Below are positions 52,120-61,736 of a DNA stretch of 64,000 bases, in pieces. The notes under the pieces were generated by a model. That model was not told the DNA's origin, did not search any database, and saw only the letters and a list, made by a program, of their open reading frames with translations. This DNA is from Mesorhizobium sp. B2-7-2. Its GTDB lineage: Bacteria > Pseudomonadota > Alphaproteobacteria > Rhizobiales > Rhizobiaceae. The stretch lies in assembly GCF_006440775.1 (NCBI RefSeq), contig NZ_VFTZ01000014.1, forward strand, positions 1-64,000, written 5' to 3'. Both the position numbers and the translations under genes were made by a program. Numbering within the stretch: position 1 is the first letter of the stretch; each line of letters starts with the position of its first letter.

Positions 52120-53265
52120 ATGTCCCTGCCCGCAGCCATTTTCCGCAACGACGCGACCGCTCGTCAGCTGGTCTTCGATCGGCCGGATGAGATCATCGTC
52201 GCGCACGAGGCTGAAGAGTTCGGGCCTGCGCTTGAAAGGGCCCAGGCCGCCTCCGACTCCGGCAAATGGCTGGCGGGCTATCTCTCCTACGAAGCAGGTT
52301 ACCTGCTCGAGCCGAAACTGGTGCCGCTGCTGCCTGAAGGCCGCCGCGCGCCGTTGGTCTGTCTTGGCGTCTTCGATGCGCCGGACGAGCAGGAGATCCC
52401 GCAGTCACGGGCGTCAGCAAGCAACGGCCCGATCTTCGATGCCCGCGCAGCCTGGTCCGCCGACGACTATGCAAGCCGCTTCGCGCGCCTCCACAACCAC
52501 ATCCGCAAGGGCGATTGCTACCAGGGCAACCTCACCTTCCCGGTCCGTGCGCAGTGGTCCGGCGATCCGCTTGCGGCCTTCGACGCGCTGACGGAACGCC
52601 AGCCGGTGAAATACGGCGCGCTGGTCTCGCTCGGCGACCCGATCGTCCTGTCGCGCTCGCCAGAACTGTTCTTCGAAATCGATGCCGACGGCATGATAGA
52701 GACGCACCCGATGAAGGGCACCGCGCCACGCGGCGCGACCAAGGCCGAGGACGCACGGCTGAAGGCCTTCCTGCGCAACGACGAGAAGAACCAGGCCGAG
52801 AACCGGATGATCGTCGACCTTTTGCGCAACGACATCTCGCTGATCAGCGAAGTCGGCACGCTCGACGTGCCGGAATTGTTCCGCATCGAGACCTATCCGA
52901 CGGTGCACCAGATGGTCAGCCGCGTGCGGGCGCGGCTTTTGCCCGACATCGGCATCCGCCAGGTCTTCGCCGCGCTCTTTCCCTGCGGCTCGATCACCGG
53001 TGCGCCGAAGATCCGCGCCATGGAAATCCTGCACGACCTGGAAGACGCACCGCGAGACGTCTATTGCGGCGCCATCGGCTGGATCGCGCCGGACGGCAGG
53101 ATGCGTTTTTCGGTGGCGATCCGCACCATCTCGCTCTTTGCCGACGGCGAGGCCGTCTACAATGTCGGCGGCGGCGTCGTCTTCGATTCGACCGCCGAGG
53201 AGGAGTATCGTGAGTGTCTGTTGAAAGCCCGCTTCGCGACGGGAACGGTGCCGGCTTCGAGCTGA
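52120..53265 (+). CDS. pabB: Aminodeoxychorismate synthase component I
   Basis: A 381-residue chorismate-binding enzyme. The N-terminal third is variable; the catalytic core has IRKGDCYQGNLTFPV, SPELFFEIDADGMIETHPMK, LLRNDISLISEVGTL, FPCGSITGAPKIRAMEILHD and YCGAIGWIAPDGRMRFSVAI. It converts chorismate to aminodeoxychorismate for folate, with a glutaminase partner not seen here. The next gene, pabC-like, overlaps its end by 52 bp. Confidence 0.92.
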   Translation: MSLPAAIFRNDATARQLVFDRPDEIIVAHEAEEFGPALERAQAASDSGKWLAGYLSYEAGYLLEPKLVPLLPEGRRAPLVCLGVFDAPDEQEIPQSRASASNGPIFDARAAWSADDYASRFARLHNHIRKGDCYQGNLTFPVRAQWSGDPLAAFDALTERQPVKYGALVSLGDPIVLSRSPELFFEIDADGMIETHPMKGTAPRGATKAEDARLKAFLRNDEKNQAENRMIVDLLRNDISLISEVGTLDVPELFRIETYPTVHQMVSRVRARLLPDIGIRQVFAALFPCGSITGAPKIRAMEILHDLEDAPRDVYCGAIGWIAPDGRMRFSVAIRTISLFADGEAVYNVGGGVVFDSTAEEEYRECLLKARFATGTVPASS

Positions 53266-53876
53266 TCGAGACCATGCGCTGGGAGCCTGGCTCGGGCTTC
53301 CTGCGCTTCGAGCGCCACCTTGCGAGGCTTTATGCGTCCGCCGCCGAACTCGGCTTCGTCTGCGATCCTGAACGGATCGGTGAAGTGATTTCGAACACCG
53401 TCGGCGGGAACAAGCTTGCCTTGCGCGTGCGCCTTGCCTTGCAGCGCAATGGCGAAGCGACGGTCGCGGCTCAAGTCTATGAACCGGTGCCCGCCGACAA
53501 GGTCTGGCGGCTACAGCTGGCGCGAACACGGATCGATTCGGCCAACATGCTGCTGCGCCACAAGACAAGCCTGCGCCAGGTCTACACGCAGGCGCGCGCC
53601 GAATATCTCGCCACCCGCGCCGACGAAGTGCTTTTGGCCAACGAGCGCGGCGAGCTCTGCGAGGGCACGATCACCAATCTCTTCGCCGACTTCGGCGACG
53701 GCCCGCTTGCCACGCCCCGCCTCGATTGCGGCCTTTTGCCTGGAATATTGCGCGGCGCGCTTCTGGACGAAGGCCGCGCCGTGGAAGCGATCTACAGCTT
53801 CGACGACCTGAAGGCGGCGAAGGCGATCTTCGTCGGCAACTCGCTGCGCGGGCTGATCCCGGCGCGGCTTGGCTGA
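53214..53876 (+). CDS. pabC: Class IV aminotransferase, likely aminodeoxychorismate lyase
   Basis: A 220-residue fold-type IV PLP enzyme. FELIETMRWEPGSGFLRFER, then RHKTSLRQVYTQAR with the PLP lysine, then DEVLLANERGELCEGTITNL and CGLLPGILRGALL. Overlap with pabB supports PabC activity: pyruvate release to give p-aminobenzoate. The GTG at 53214 follows AGGAG inside pabB. It is shorter than typical PabC. Confidence 0.85.
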   Translation: MSVESPLRDGNGAGFELIETMRWEPGSGFLRFERHLARLYASAAELGFVCDPERIGEVISNTVGGNKLALRVRLALQRNGEATVAAQVYEPVPADKVWRLQLARTRIDSANMLLRHKTSLRQVYTQARAEYLATRADEVLLANERGELCEGTITNLFADFGDGPLATPRLDCGLLPGILRGALLDEGRAVEAIYSFDDLKAAKAIFVGNSLRGLIPARLG

Positions 53877-53893
53877 CCGCGCCGGAGACATAA

Positions 53894-54850
53894 ATGGATA
53901 GCACCCAAACAGGCATGACCGTTCGCCACCCGATCCACACGCCCTATGACGGGTCCTCGAAGCTCTTCACTATCGGGCTGAAGCCGCTCGACTTCGACCG
54001 CTGGATCGAGGTCGATGAATTGCTGCTGCCGCATCTGGCCGAGAAGCAACGGCTTTACACGGAAATCCCGGAAAAGGTCTTTGTCGAGGAAGACGGCACC
54101 CGGGACGCTCAGCGCGAAGTGCTGGACCTGCTCGTCGCGCATCTCGAAGCCGCGCATCCCGGCACGCACCGCCGCAGCGGAGTGGACGTCGAGCCGATCG
54201 GTTTCGAGACGGCAAGCGACAGGCTGCCTCCTGCCCTGCGCGAGGCGCCGCTGGCTAAGACTTCGCTGCTCGTCCAGGAAGATCTGATCCTGATGCGTCG
54301 CGACGAGCGCGGCTGGCGGCTCGCCGCCGGCTCGCTCTGCTTCCCTTCGTCCTGGTCACTGCAGGAGAAATTCGGCAAGCCGCTGCAGGAGATCCACGAG
54401 CCGGTGCCTGGATTCGGACCCGGCACGCGGCCGGCCGAGCTCATCAACCGTATGTTCGACGGCCTGCAGGGCCAGGCGGTCGAGCGCTTCAACTGGTCGA
54501 TCCAGGCCGGCGATGCGCTCTATCATCCGCTCTCCAATGTCGAGCGCACCGACCGCGCCACGAATCGCCCGAGCCGCTTCGCCGACGGCGACGTCGACGC
54601 CCGCGCCTTCATCCGCGTCGAACGCCAGACGCTGCGCAAGCTTCCCTTGTCGCGCGACATCCTCTTCACCATCCGCATTCATCTCGATCCGCTCAAGCTG
54701 CTCATCCGCCATCCTGACCGGGCAGCCCTCGCCGTCTCCTTCGCGGAGCAGCTCCTGGCCCTCGACCAGCAACAACTTGACTATAAGGGCCTGACCGCGG
54801 ACCGGGACCGGCTGGTCGAATTCCTCAGCGGCATGGCCTGCACGCCTTAA
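53894..54850 (+). CDS. DUF3445 / heme-dependent oxidative N-demethylase-like protein
   Basis: A 318-residue protein of the HODM alpha-subunit-like family: VQEDLILMRRDERGWRLAAG, SLCFPSSWSLQEKFGKPLQE, HEPVPGFGPGTRPAELINRM, FIRVERQTLRKLP. Related proteins bind heme and oxidatively demethylate amines such as dimethylamine. No partner subunit genes lie next to it, so the substrate is open. Confidence 0.85.
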   Translation: MDSTQTGMTVRHPIHTPYDGSSKLFTIGLKPLDFDRWIEVDELLLPHLAEKQRLYTEIPEKVFVEEDGTRDAQREVLDLLVAHLEAAHPGTHRRSGVDVEPIGFETASDRLPPALREAPLAKTSLLVQEDLILMRRDERGWRLAAGSLCFPSSWSLQEKFGKPLQEIHEPVPGFGPGTRPAELINRMFDGLQGQAVERFNWSIQAGDALYHPLSNVERTDRATNRPSRFADGDVDARAFIRVERQTLRKLPLSRDILFTIRIHLDPLKLLIRHPDRAALAVSFAEQLLALDQQQLDYKGLTADRDRLVEFLSGMACTP

Positions 54851-54981
54851 CCAAGGTGCCAGCCTGGCCTGGCCGGCGATTGGTGCTTTTCGCTGGTTTA
54901 TGACAATGATCTGTGGTGTAGCGCTTGGCCGTCGGGCAAAAGGCCCCGGTTTTGCGCGTGTTTGAAGGAGTGTGCGAAAAA

Positions 54982-56427
54982 ATGGCGAACGAAAACTGGC
55001 CCGTTTACGGTGAAATCACCGGCCCTGTCGTGATGATCGGCTTCGGCTCGATCGGACGGGGAACGCTGCCGCTGATCGAGCGCCATTTCAAGTTCGACAA
55101 GTCGCGCATGACGGTCATCGACCCGCGCGACACCGACCGCAAGCTGCTCGACGAGCGCGGCATCGCCTTCATGCAGGACGCGGTGACCGAGAAGAATTAC
55201 AAGAAGCTGCTGACGCCGCTTCTGACCAATGGCGGCGGCCAAGGCTTTTGCGTCAACCTGTCGGTCGACACCGGCTCGGTTGACCTGATGAAATTGTGCC
55301 GCAAGCTCGGCGTGCTCTACATCGACACTGTCGTCGAGCCGTGGCTCGGCTTCTATTTCGACGCCGAGGCCGACAATGCCAGCCGCACCAACTATGCGCT
55401 GCGCGAGGCGATGATCAAGGAAAAGCAGGATAAGCCGGGCGGCCCGACGGCGGTCTCCACCTGCGGCGCCAATCCCGGCATGGTCTCGTGGTTCGTCAAG
55501 AAGGCGCTGGTCAACCTCGCCACCGATCTTGGTCTCGACTTTTCGGAGCCCGCGCAGGAAGACCGCGAGGCCTGGGCCAGGCTGATGAAGAAGGCCGGCG
55601 TCAAGGGCATCCATATCGCCGAGCGCGACACCCAGCGCACCAAGAAGCCGAAGCCGATGAACGTGTTCTGGAACACCTGGTCAGTCGAAGGTTTTATCTC
55701 GGAGGGCCTGCAGCCGGCCGAGCTCGGCTGGGGCACGCATGAAAACTGGATGCCGAAGAACGGCAAGAAGCACAAGCACGGCTCCAAGGCGGCAATCTTT
55801 CTGGAACAGCCCGGCGCCAACACGCGCGTGCGCAGCTGGTGCCCGACGCCCGGCCCGCAATACGGCCTGCTGGTGACGCATAATGAGTCGATCTCGATCG
55901 CCGACTTCTTCACCGTGCGCTCGAAGAAGGGCAAGGTCCAATATCGCCCGACCTGCCACTACGCCTACCACCCCTGCAACGACGCCTTGCTGTCGCTGGA
56001 CGAGATGTTCGGCGCCGCCGGCAAGCCGCAGCCGATCCACCACGTGCTCGACGAGAACGAGCTGGTCGACGGCGTCGACGAGCTCGGCGTGCTGCTCTAC
56101 GGCCACGACAAGAACGCCTATTGGTATGGCTCGCAGCTGTCGCTAGCCGAGGCGCGCAAGCTCGCCCCCTACCAGAACGCCACCGGCCTGCAGGTCACCT
56201 CGGCGGTGCTCGCCGGCATGGTCTGGGCGCTGGAGAACCCCACTGCCGGTATCGTAGAAGCCGACGAGATGAATTACCGGCGTTGCCTCGACGTGCAGTC
56301 GCCCTATCTCGGCCCGGTCAGGGGCTATTACACCGACTGGACGCCGTTGGACAATCGGCCGGGCCTCTTCCCGGAGGACCTGGACAAGGACGACCCGTGG
56401 CAGTTCCGCAACATCCTGGTCCGATAG
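54982..56427 (+). CDS. hss: Homospermidine synthase
   Basis: A 481-residue NAD-dependent enzyme that joins two putrescines, or putrescine and spermidine, to make homospermidine. VVMIGFGSIGRGTLPLIERH is the NAD site, and YIDTVVEPWLGFYFD, STCGANPGMVSWFVKKAL and GWGTHENWMP are family blocks. ATG 54982 follows AAGGAG; the frame upstream is open. Homospermidine is a main polyamine of rhizobia. Putrescine can come from the decarboxylase at 27606. Confidence 0.95.
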   Translation: MANENWPVYGEITGPVVMIGFGSIGRGTLPLIERHFKFDKSRMTVIDPRDTDRKLLDERGIAFMQDAVTEKNYKKLLTPLLTNGGGQGFCVNLSVDTGSVDLMKLCRKLGVLYIDTVVEPWLGFYFDAEADNASRTNYALREAMIKEKQDKPGGPTAVSTCGANPGMVSWFVKKALVNLATDLGLDFSEPAQEDREAWARLMKKAGVKGIHIAERDTQRTKKPKPMNVFWNTWSVEGFISEGLQPAELGWGTHENWMPKNGKKHKHGSKAAIFLEQPGANTRVRSWCPTPGPQYGLLVTHNESISIADFFTVRSKKGKVQYRPTCHYAYHPCNDALLSLDEMFGAAGKPQPIHHVLDENELVDGVDELGVLLYGHDKNAYWYGSQLSLAEARKLAPYQNATGLQVTSAVLAGMVWALENPTAGIVEADEMNYRRCLDVQSPYLGPVRGYYTDWTPLDNRPGLFPEDLDKDDPWQFRNILVR

Positions 56428-56442
56428 CAGCCGGACCTGCCG

Positions 56443-56545
56443 GAGCAATTCGAGCAAAAGTGTGAAACGGTTTTCCGTCCGCATTTGCGTGAAAACAAGG
56501 GGATAGAGCGGCTCGCCGTTTCCGTGAAGCGGTGGAGACGCTCTC
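56443..56545 (+). repeat. Palindromic repeat between hss and omp10
   Basis: The layout matches the 62258 copy: GAGCAATTCGAGCAAAAGTG, CGGTTTTCCGTCCG, GCGTGAAAACAAG, then GAGCGGCTCGCCGTTTCC with a degenerate right arm (about 56529-56543). Both genes are on the + strand. Confidence 0.7.
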
Positions 56546-56615
56546 CTTCGCCGCCTTGCAATCGCCCGGAAATCGGGCGATTGAGTATCGGCGGACTGAG
56601 GAGAGGATTTTCAAA

Positions 56616-56990
56616 ATGACCATTGCGCGCAAACTGCTTTCAGCAGGCGCCGCGGCAAGCCTTCTGGCTGCGGCCGCCTGCACCACCACCGGCCCCGCGG
56701 ACCAGCCCTCGATGGCAGCGCCGAAGGGCGTCGAGGGCAACTGGATCGACGCCAAGGGCACCGGCCTGTCGACCTTCGCGGCCGGCAGCTTCACCACCGT
56801 CGCCACCGATACCGGCCAGAAGCTGTCGGAAGGCAGCTACACCATGACCGGAGCGACCTCGGTCGAGATCCACGGCACCTCGCTGATCCGCCAGACGCCG
56901 GTCAGCTTCAACTGCCTGATGATCTCCACCAGCCAACTCAACTGCACCAGCGCCAGCGGCCAGAATTTCGTGCTGACGCGCCGGGCTTGA
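56616..56990 (+). CDS. omp10: Outer membrane lipoprotein Omp10
   Basis: A 124-residue lipoprotein. The signal peptide ends at the lipobox SLLAAAACTTTGP. The mature part has VEGNWIDAKG, TTVATDTGQKLSEGSYTM, SFNCLMISTSQLNCTSASGQ and FVLTRRA, closely following Brucella Omp10, including the spaced cysteines. It sits in the outer membrane; its job is not well known. ATG 56616 follows GAGAGGA. A terminator follows at 57019. Confidence 0.92.
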   Translation: MTIARKLLSAGAAASLLAAAACTTTGPADQPSMAAPKGVEGNWIDAKGTGLSTFAAGSFTTVATDTGQKLSEGSYTMTGATSVEIHGTSLIRQTPVSFNCLMISTSQLNCTSASGQNFVLTRRA

Positions 56991-57018
56991 GAGTTCGCAA
57001 ATCTTCAGCTGACAGGGC

Positions 57019-57046
57019 CGGCGGCGCAAGCCGCCGTCCTTTTTTG
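57019..57046 (+). terminator. Rho-independent terminator after omp10
   Basis: A 7-bp GC stem (57019-57025 with 57030-57036) and GCAA loop are followed by TCCTTTTTTG. Confidence 0.85.
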
Positions 57047-57180
57047 TGCCGGCAAACATCTCCCTGATTTGTGCTTGCATCGACCGGAACCCGATGTGAA
57101 CATGACCGGAGCTGACTGTTATTTTCCAGTCAAGCGAGGGCATTAAGCATATTCGAAGTCAGCATATCCGGGAGACGAAG

Positions 57181-59316
57181 ATGAAGAAGATTGCCGCGAT
57201 CCTAGCCCTGTCGGCCTCGGCGCTCGGCCTGTCGGCGGGCGTGTCTTTTGCCGACTACACGCTGAACATCCTGCATTTCAACGATTGGCACAGCCGCATC
57301 GAAGGCAACAACAAATACGAGTCGACCTGCTCCGCCGACGAGGAGACCAAGGGCGAATGCATCGGCGGCGCCGGCAGGCTGGTCACGGCGATCGCTGAGG
57401 AACGCAAGAAGCTCGAAGGCCAGAACCTGCTGCTGCTCAATGCCGGCGACAGTTTCCAGGGATCGCTGTTCTACACCACCTACAAGGGTGCCGTGGAAGA
57501 GGAATTCCTCAATCAGATCAAGCCCGACGCGGTAACGCTCGGCAATCATGAGTTCGACGACGGCGAGACCGCGCTGGTTCCCTATCTCGACAAGGCGAAA
57601 TTCCCGATCGTCAGCGCCAATGTCGTGCCCAATGACAAGTCCGGCGCCAAGGACAAGATCAAGCCTTCGATCGTCCTCGAGATCGGCGGCCAGAAGATCG
57701 GCATCGTCGGCGCCGTCACCAACGACACGCCCGAACTCGCCTCGCCCGGCCCGAACATCGCCATTACGGACGACGTCAAGTCGATCACCGGCGAGGTCGA
57801 GAAGCTCAAGGCGCAAGGCATCAACAAGATCATCGCGGTCACCCATATCGGCTACAGGCGCGAGCGCGACGTCATAGCGAAAATCCCGGGTGTCGACGTG
57901 GTGGTCGGCGGTCACAGCCACACTCTTCTGTCGAACACCGATCCGAAGGCCGAGGGACCGTACCCGACGATGGTCGACAACCCCGACGGTTACAAGGTGC
58001 CGGTGGTGCAGGCGGCGTCCTATTCGAAATATCTCGGTGAGTTCAAGGTCGTGTTCGACGACAACGGCGTCGTCAAGGAGGCAAGCGGCGCGCCGATCTA
58101 TCTCGACAAGTCGATCACCCCCGATCCCGCCGTTCTTGCCCGCATCAAGGAACTCGGCGCGCCGATCGAGGCGCTGAAGAACAAGGAGGTGGCCGAGACC
58201 ACCAAGGCCATCGACGGCAGCCGCGAGAATTGCCGCGCGCGCGAATGCGAGATGGGCAATCTCGTCTCCGACGCCATTCTCGAGCGCACCAAGGGCCAGG
58301 GCGTCGAAATCGTCATCTCCAATGGCGGCGGTCTGCGCGCCTCGATCGACCAGGGCACGGTGACCATGGGCGAGGTGCTGACCGTGCTGCCATTCCAGAA
58401 CACGCTGGCTACTTTCAAGATCTCGGGCAAGGACCTGGTTGCGGGCCTTGAAAACGGCCTCAGCCAGATCGAGGACGGCGCCGGCCGCTTCCCGCAGGTT
58501 GCCGGCATCAAATATTCCTTCGACAGATCCGTCGCGCCCAATGCCGGCCGCGTCAAATCGGTCGAGGTGATGGAGAACGGCGCCTGGACGCCGATCAGCC
58601 CGGACAAGCAGTACCTCGTCGCCACCAACAACTACGTCCGCCAGGGCGGCGACGGCTACAAGGTTTTCGCCGACAAGGCGAGCGACGCCTATGACTACGG
58701 CCCCGGCCTGGAGCAGGTCGTGGCCGACTATCTCGGCGCCCACCGCCCCTACACGCCGAAACTCGATGGCCGCATCACCGAGCTTGCGGCAACGGCGGCG
58801 GCGGCCGAGCCGGCCAAGCCCGCGGAACCGGCGAAGCCTGCCGAGACCGCTCCCGCCACCCAGGCGCCCGCGAACGGGGCAGCAAAACCAGCCGAGACGT
58901 CGCCGGCAAGCGGCGAACCCGCCATGCCGGCTCCGCCTTCCGGTTCCAGCGACATTGCCGGCACGCCGCCGGCCGTTTCTACTGAAACCGCTCCGGCCGC
59001 GCCCACCGAGACCGCGAAGCCGGCCGAGACCGCGCCCGCGGCGCCGGCCGCAGAACCGGCAAAGCCCGCCGAGACCGCCCCGGCAACGCCTGCTCCCGCA
59101 GCCGAGCCGGTCAAGCCGGCGCAGGCAACACAGGCCGAAGCGAAACCGGCCGAGACCAGCCACACCATCGCCGCCGGCGATACCTATTGGGACCTGGCCA
59201 AAAAAGCCTATGGCGACGCAACCAAGTGGAAGCTGATCTCCGAAGCCAACAAAGATTATAAGCCGCGTCGCCTGCCGCTCGGCGCGACGCTGACCATTCC
59301 GCCTGCCGCGAAGTAA
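57181..59316 (+). CDS. Secreted 5'-nucleotidase/2',3'-cyclic phosphodiesterase with LysM
   Basis: A 711-residue protein in four parts: a signal peptide (1-24); a UshA-type metallophosphatase domain (ILHFNDWHSRIEG, NAGDSFQG, TLGNHEFDDG, VVVGGHSHTLL); a 5'-nucleotidase C-terminal domain (about 345-535, with SNGGGLRASIDQGTVTMGEV); and, after a roughly 115-residue Ala/Pro/Glu-rich linker, a C-terminal LysM motif (GDTYWDLAKKAYGDATKWKL). It should hydrolyse nucleotides in the periplasm while bound to peptidoglycan. The LysM addition is not in E. coli UshA. Confidence 0.93.
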   Translation: MKKIAAILALSASALGLSAGVSFADYTLNILHFNDWHSRIEGNNKYESTCSADEETKGECIGGAGRLVTAIAEERKKLEGQNLLLLNAGDSFQGSLFYTTYKGAVEEEFLNQIKPDAVTLGNHEFDDGETALVPYLDKAKFPIVSANVVPNDKSGAKDKIKPSIVLEIGGQKIGIVGAVTNDTPELASPGPNIAITDDVKSITGEVEKLKAQGINKIIAVTHIGYRRERDVIAKIPGVDVVVGGHSHTLLSNTDPKAEGPYPTMVDNPDGYKVPVVQAASYSKYLGEFKVVFDDNGVVKEASGAPIYLDKSITPDPAVLARIKELGAPIEALKNKEVAETTKAIDGSRENCRARECEMGNLVSDAILERTKGQGVEIVISNGGGLRASIDQGTVTMGEVLTVLPFQNTLATFKISGKDLVAGLENGLSQIEDGAGRFPQVAGIKYSFDRSVAPNAGRVKSVEVMENGAWTPISPDKQYLVATNNYVRQGGDGYKVFADKASDAYDYGPGLEQVVADYLGAHRPYTPKLDGRITELAATAAAAEPAKPAEPAKPAETAPATQAPANGAAKPAETSPASGEPAMPAPPSGSSDIAGTPPAVSTETAPAAPTETAKPAETAPAAPAAEPAKPAETAPATPAPAAEPVKPAQATQAEAKPAETSHTIAAGDTYWDLAKKAYGDATKWKLISEANKDYKPRRLPLGATLTIPPAAK

Positions 59317-59340
59317 CGCCTGGTCCGGGACTGATCGCGC

Positions 59341-59375
59341 CCGTCCGGGCAACCGGGCGGGTGTTCCTTTTTGAA
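59341..59375 (+). terminator. Rho-independent terminator after the 5'-nucleotidase gene
   Basis: CCCGTCCGG at 59341-59349 pairs with CCGGGCGGG at 59354-59362 (one G-T pair) around a GCAA loop, followed by TTCCTTTTTG. Confidence 0.88.
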
Positions 59376-59461
59376 GCCCTGACGCGATAAGGTGCGGCCA
59401 GACGCAGCATTGAAAACCGGCAGGGCATCGCTAGGTTCCGCGGCGCTACCGGAGATTGTTG

Positions 59462-60526
59462 ATGACTCTTGCCAACCCCACCGATGCCAAAGCCGCAAAG
59501 GCCGTCGGCCTGCCGTCGGCGCGTGCCGCGCCGGTAAGGCCGGGCAAGATCGGCGTGATGCTGGTCAATCTCGGCACGCCCGACGGCACGGACTTCAGGC
59601 CGATGTGGCGCTACCTGCGCGAATTCCTCTCCGATCCGCGCGTCATCGAGCTCAACAAGGCGATCTGGTATCCGATCCTGTATGGACTGGTGCTGACGAC
59701 CCGGCCGAAAAAATCCGGCGCCAACTATGCCCGTATCTGGAACCGGGAGATGAACGAGTCGCCGCTGCGCACTTTCACCCGCGCTCAAGGTCAAAAGCTG
59801 GCCGCCGCACTTACCGACCTGCCCGATGTGGTGGTCGACTGGGCGATGCGCTACGGCAATCCCTCGACGGCAAGCGTCACTCAGAAACTCGTCGACCAAG
59901 GCTGCGACCGCATCCTCACCTTTCCGCTCTATCCGCAATATTCGGCGACGACGACGGCGACCGCCAACGACCAGCTGTTCCGCGCGCTGATGAAGATCAG
60001 GCGCGCGCCGGCGATCCGCAGCGTGCCGCCCTATTATGGCGAACCGGTCTATATCGACGCGCTAGCGCGTTCGATCGAGCAGCACCTGGCGACCCTCGAC
60101 TTCGTGCCGGAGGTGGTGATCGCCTCCTATCACGGCATCCCCAAGCCCTATTCCGACAAGGGCGATCCCTACGGGGCGCATTGCCTGGAGACCACGCGGC
60201 TGCTGCGGGCAAGGCTCGGCTGGGACGAGAACAAGCTCATCGCCACCTTCCAGTCGCGTTTCGGCGCGCAGGAATGGCTGCAGCCTTACACCGATGTCAC
60301 CGTCGAGCAACTGGCTAAGGACGGCGTGAAATCGATCGCCGTCGTCAATCCCGGTTTCTCCGTCGACTGCATCGAGACGCTGGACGAGATCGGCCGCGAG
60401 GCGGCCGAAACCTTCCATCACGCCGGCGGCGAGAATTTCGCGCATATCCCCTGCCTCAACGACAGCGCCGAGGGCATGGCGGTCATCGAAGCGCTGGCGC
60501 GGCGCGAGCTTTGCGGCTGGGTATGA
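59462..60526 (+). CDS. hemH: Ferrochelatase
   Basis: A 354-residue ferrochelatase, which inserts Fe2+ into protoporphyrin IX to make heme. GVMLVNLGTPDGTDF, RYLREFLSDPRVIEL, FPLYPQYSATTTAT, IASYHGIPKPYSDKGDPY (with the catalytic histidine) and TFQSRFGAQEWLQPYTD are all present. ATG 59462 follows GGAG. A palindromic repeat follows the gene. Confidence 0.96.
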   Translation: MTLANPTDAKAAKAVGLPSARAAPVRPGKIGVMLVNLGTPDGTDFRPMWRYLREFLSDPRVIELNKAIWYPILYGLVLTTRPKKSGANYARIWNREMNESPLRTFTRAQGQKLAAALTDLPDVVVDWAMRYGNPSTASVTQKLVDQGCDRILTFPLYPQYSATTTATANDQLFRALMKIRRAPAIRSVPPYYGEPVYIDALARSIEQHLATLDFVPEVVIASYHGIPKPYSDKGDPYGAHCLETTRLLRARLGWDENKLIATFQSRFGAQEWLQPYTDVTVEQLAKDGVKSIAVVNPGFSVDCIETLDEIGREAAETFHHAGGENFAHIPCLNDSAEGMAVIEALARRELCGWV

Positions 60527-60542
60527 CTGGTTTCACCGGCTA

Positions 60543-60650
60543 ATGCATGTCGCCCAGAAGTGTGCAGCGGTTCTGGGACAACGACATGCATCAAGACAAA
60601 GACTTGAAGCGCGTCGACGGAACCCCTTTCAGCGCGACGCGCTTTAGCTA
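60543..60650 (+). repeat. Palindromic repeat after hemH
   Basis: ATGCATGTCG (60543-60552) pairs with 60582-60591, with CCCAGAA/TTCTGGG nested inside. A second hairpin pairs AAGCGCGTCG (60607-60616) with 60635-60644. The two-hairpin plan and the GTGTGCAGCGGTT core place it with the 9879 and 15088 copies. Confidence 0.82.
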
Positions 60651-60765
60651 GAAATCGGTGCGCAAAAGCCTTCGCTAACCAATATTCCCGATCACCTGAT
60701 TGTAACGCTGCGGAAACACACTTAAGTGATTCCGTGAGGTCGCCGCCTTTTGAGGGAGAAACGAA

Positions 60766-61716
60766 ATGGGCTTCAGCGGTTTCGATATTGCCATCATTGT
60801 TCTTGTCTTCCTGGTCATCATCCTTCTTTTCAAAGGCATCAAGACGGTGCCGCAAGGTTATAATTACACGGTGGAACGCTTCGGCCGGTACACCAAGACG
60901 CTGACGCCTGGCCTGAACATCATCAACCCCATCTTCGAGCGCGTCGGCGCCAAGATGAACATGATGGAGCAGGTGCTCGACGTGCCGACGCAGGAGATCA
61001 TCACTCGCGACAACGCCATCGTTGGTGTCGACGGCATCGCCTTCTACCAGATCCTCAATGCCGCGCAGGCCGCTTATCAGGTGGCCGGGCTGCAGAACGC
61101 CATTCTCAACCTGACCATGACCAATATCCGTACCGTCATGGGCTCGATGGACCTCGATGAATTGCTGTCCAACCGCGACGCCATCAACGAGCGCCTGTTG
61201 CGCGTCGTCGATGAGGCGGCGCATCCGTGGGGCATCAAGATCACGCGCGTCGAGATCAAGGACATCAATCCGCCGGCCAATCTCATCGAATCAATGGGCC
61301 GCCAGATGACGGCCGAGCGCAACAAGCGCGCCCAGATCCTGGCCGCCGAAGGCCTCAAGCAGTCGCAGATCCTCGAGGCCGAGGGCCGCAGGGAAGCAGC
61401 CTTCCGCGACGCCGAGGCGCGCGAGCGCTCGGCCGAAGCGGAGGCCAAGGCGACGCAGGTCGTGTCGGAAGCCATCGCCAAGGGCGACGTCCAGGCGCTC
61501 AACTACTTCATCGCCCAGAAATACACCGAGGCGCTGACCAGGATCGGCTCGGCCACGAACAGCAAGGTGGTGCTGATGCCGCTGGAAGCCTCGTCGCTGA
61601 TCGGCACGCTCGGCGGCATTGGCGAGATCGCCAAGGAAGTTTTCAGGAGTGAAGGTACGGCCGGCGCGCAGCGGCAGGCCGCACGCCCGCCGCTGGTTCG
61701 GCCGAACGAAAACTGA
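60766..61716 (+). CDS. qmcA: SPFH/stomatin-like membrane protease partner (QmcA type)
   Basis: A 316-residue band-7 protein. One N-terminal membrane helix (about 6-25), then the SPFH domain (TVPQGYNYTVERFGRYTKTL, MNMMEQVLDVPTQEIITRDN) and a coiled coil rich in Ala/Glu (AEGRREAAFRDAEARERSAE). These proteins form cage-like membrane microdomains and work with FtsH or with NfeD partners. The NfeD-like gene starts 20 bp downstream, a conserved pairing. Confidence 0.93.
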   Translation: MGFSGFDIAIIVLVFLVIILLFKGIKTVPQGYNYTVERFGRYTKTLTPGLNIINPIFERVGAKMNMMEQVLDVPTQEIITRDNAIVGVDGIAFYQILNAAQAAYQVAGLQNAILNLTMTNIRTVMGSMDLDELLSNRDAINERLLRVVDEAAHPWGIKITRVEIKDINPPANLIESMGRQMTAERNKRAQILAAEGLKQSQILEAEGRREAAFRDAEARERSAEAEAKATQVVSEAIAKGDVQALNYFIAQKYTEALTRIGSATNSKVVLMPLEASSLIGTLGGIGEIAKEVFRSEGTAGAQRQAARPPLVRPNEN

Positions 61717-61736
61717 GATCATAGGAGGCTGCTCCC

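Noticed and set aside
57202..59352. 716-residue minus-strand frame opposite the 5'-nucleotidase gene
   Set aside because: Antisense shadow; low-complexity Arg/Gly/Leu composition and no family features.
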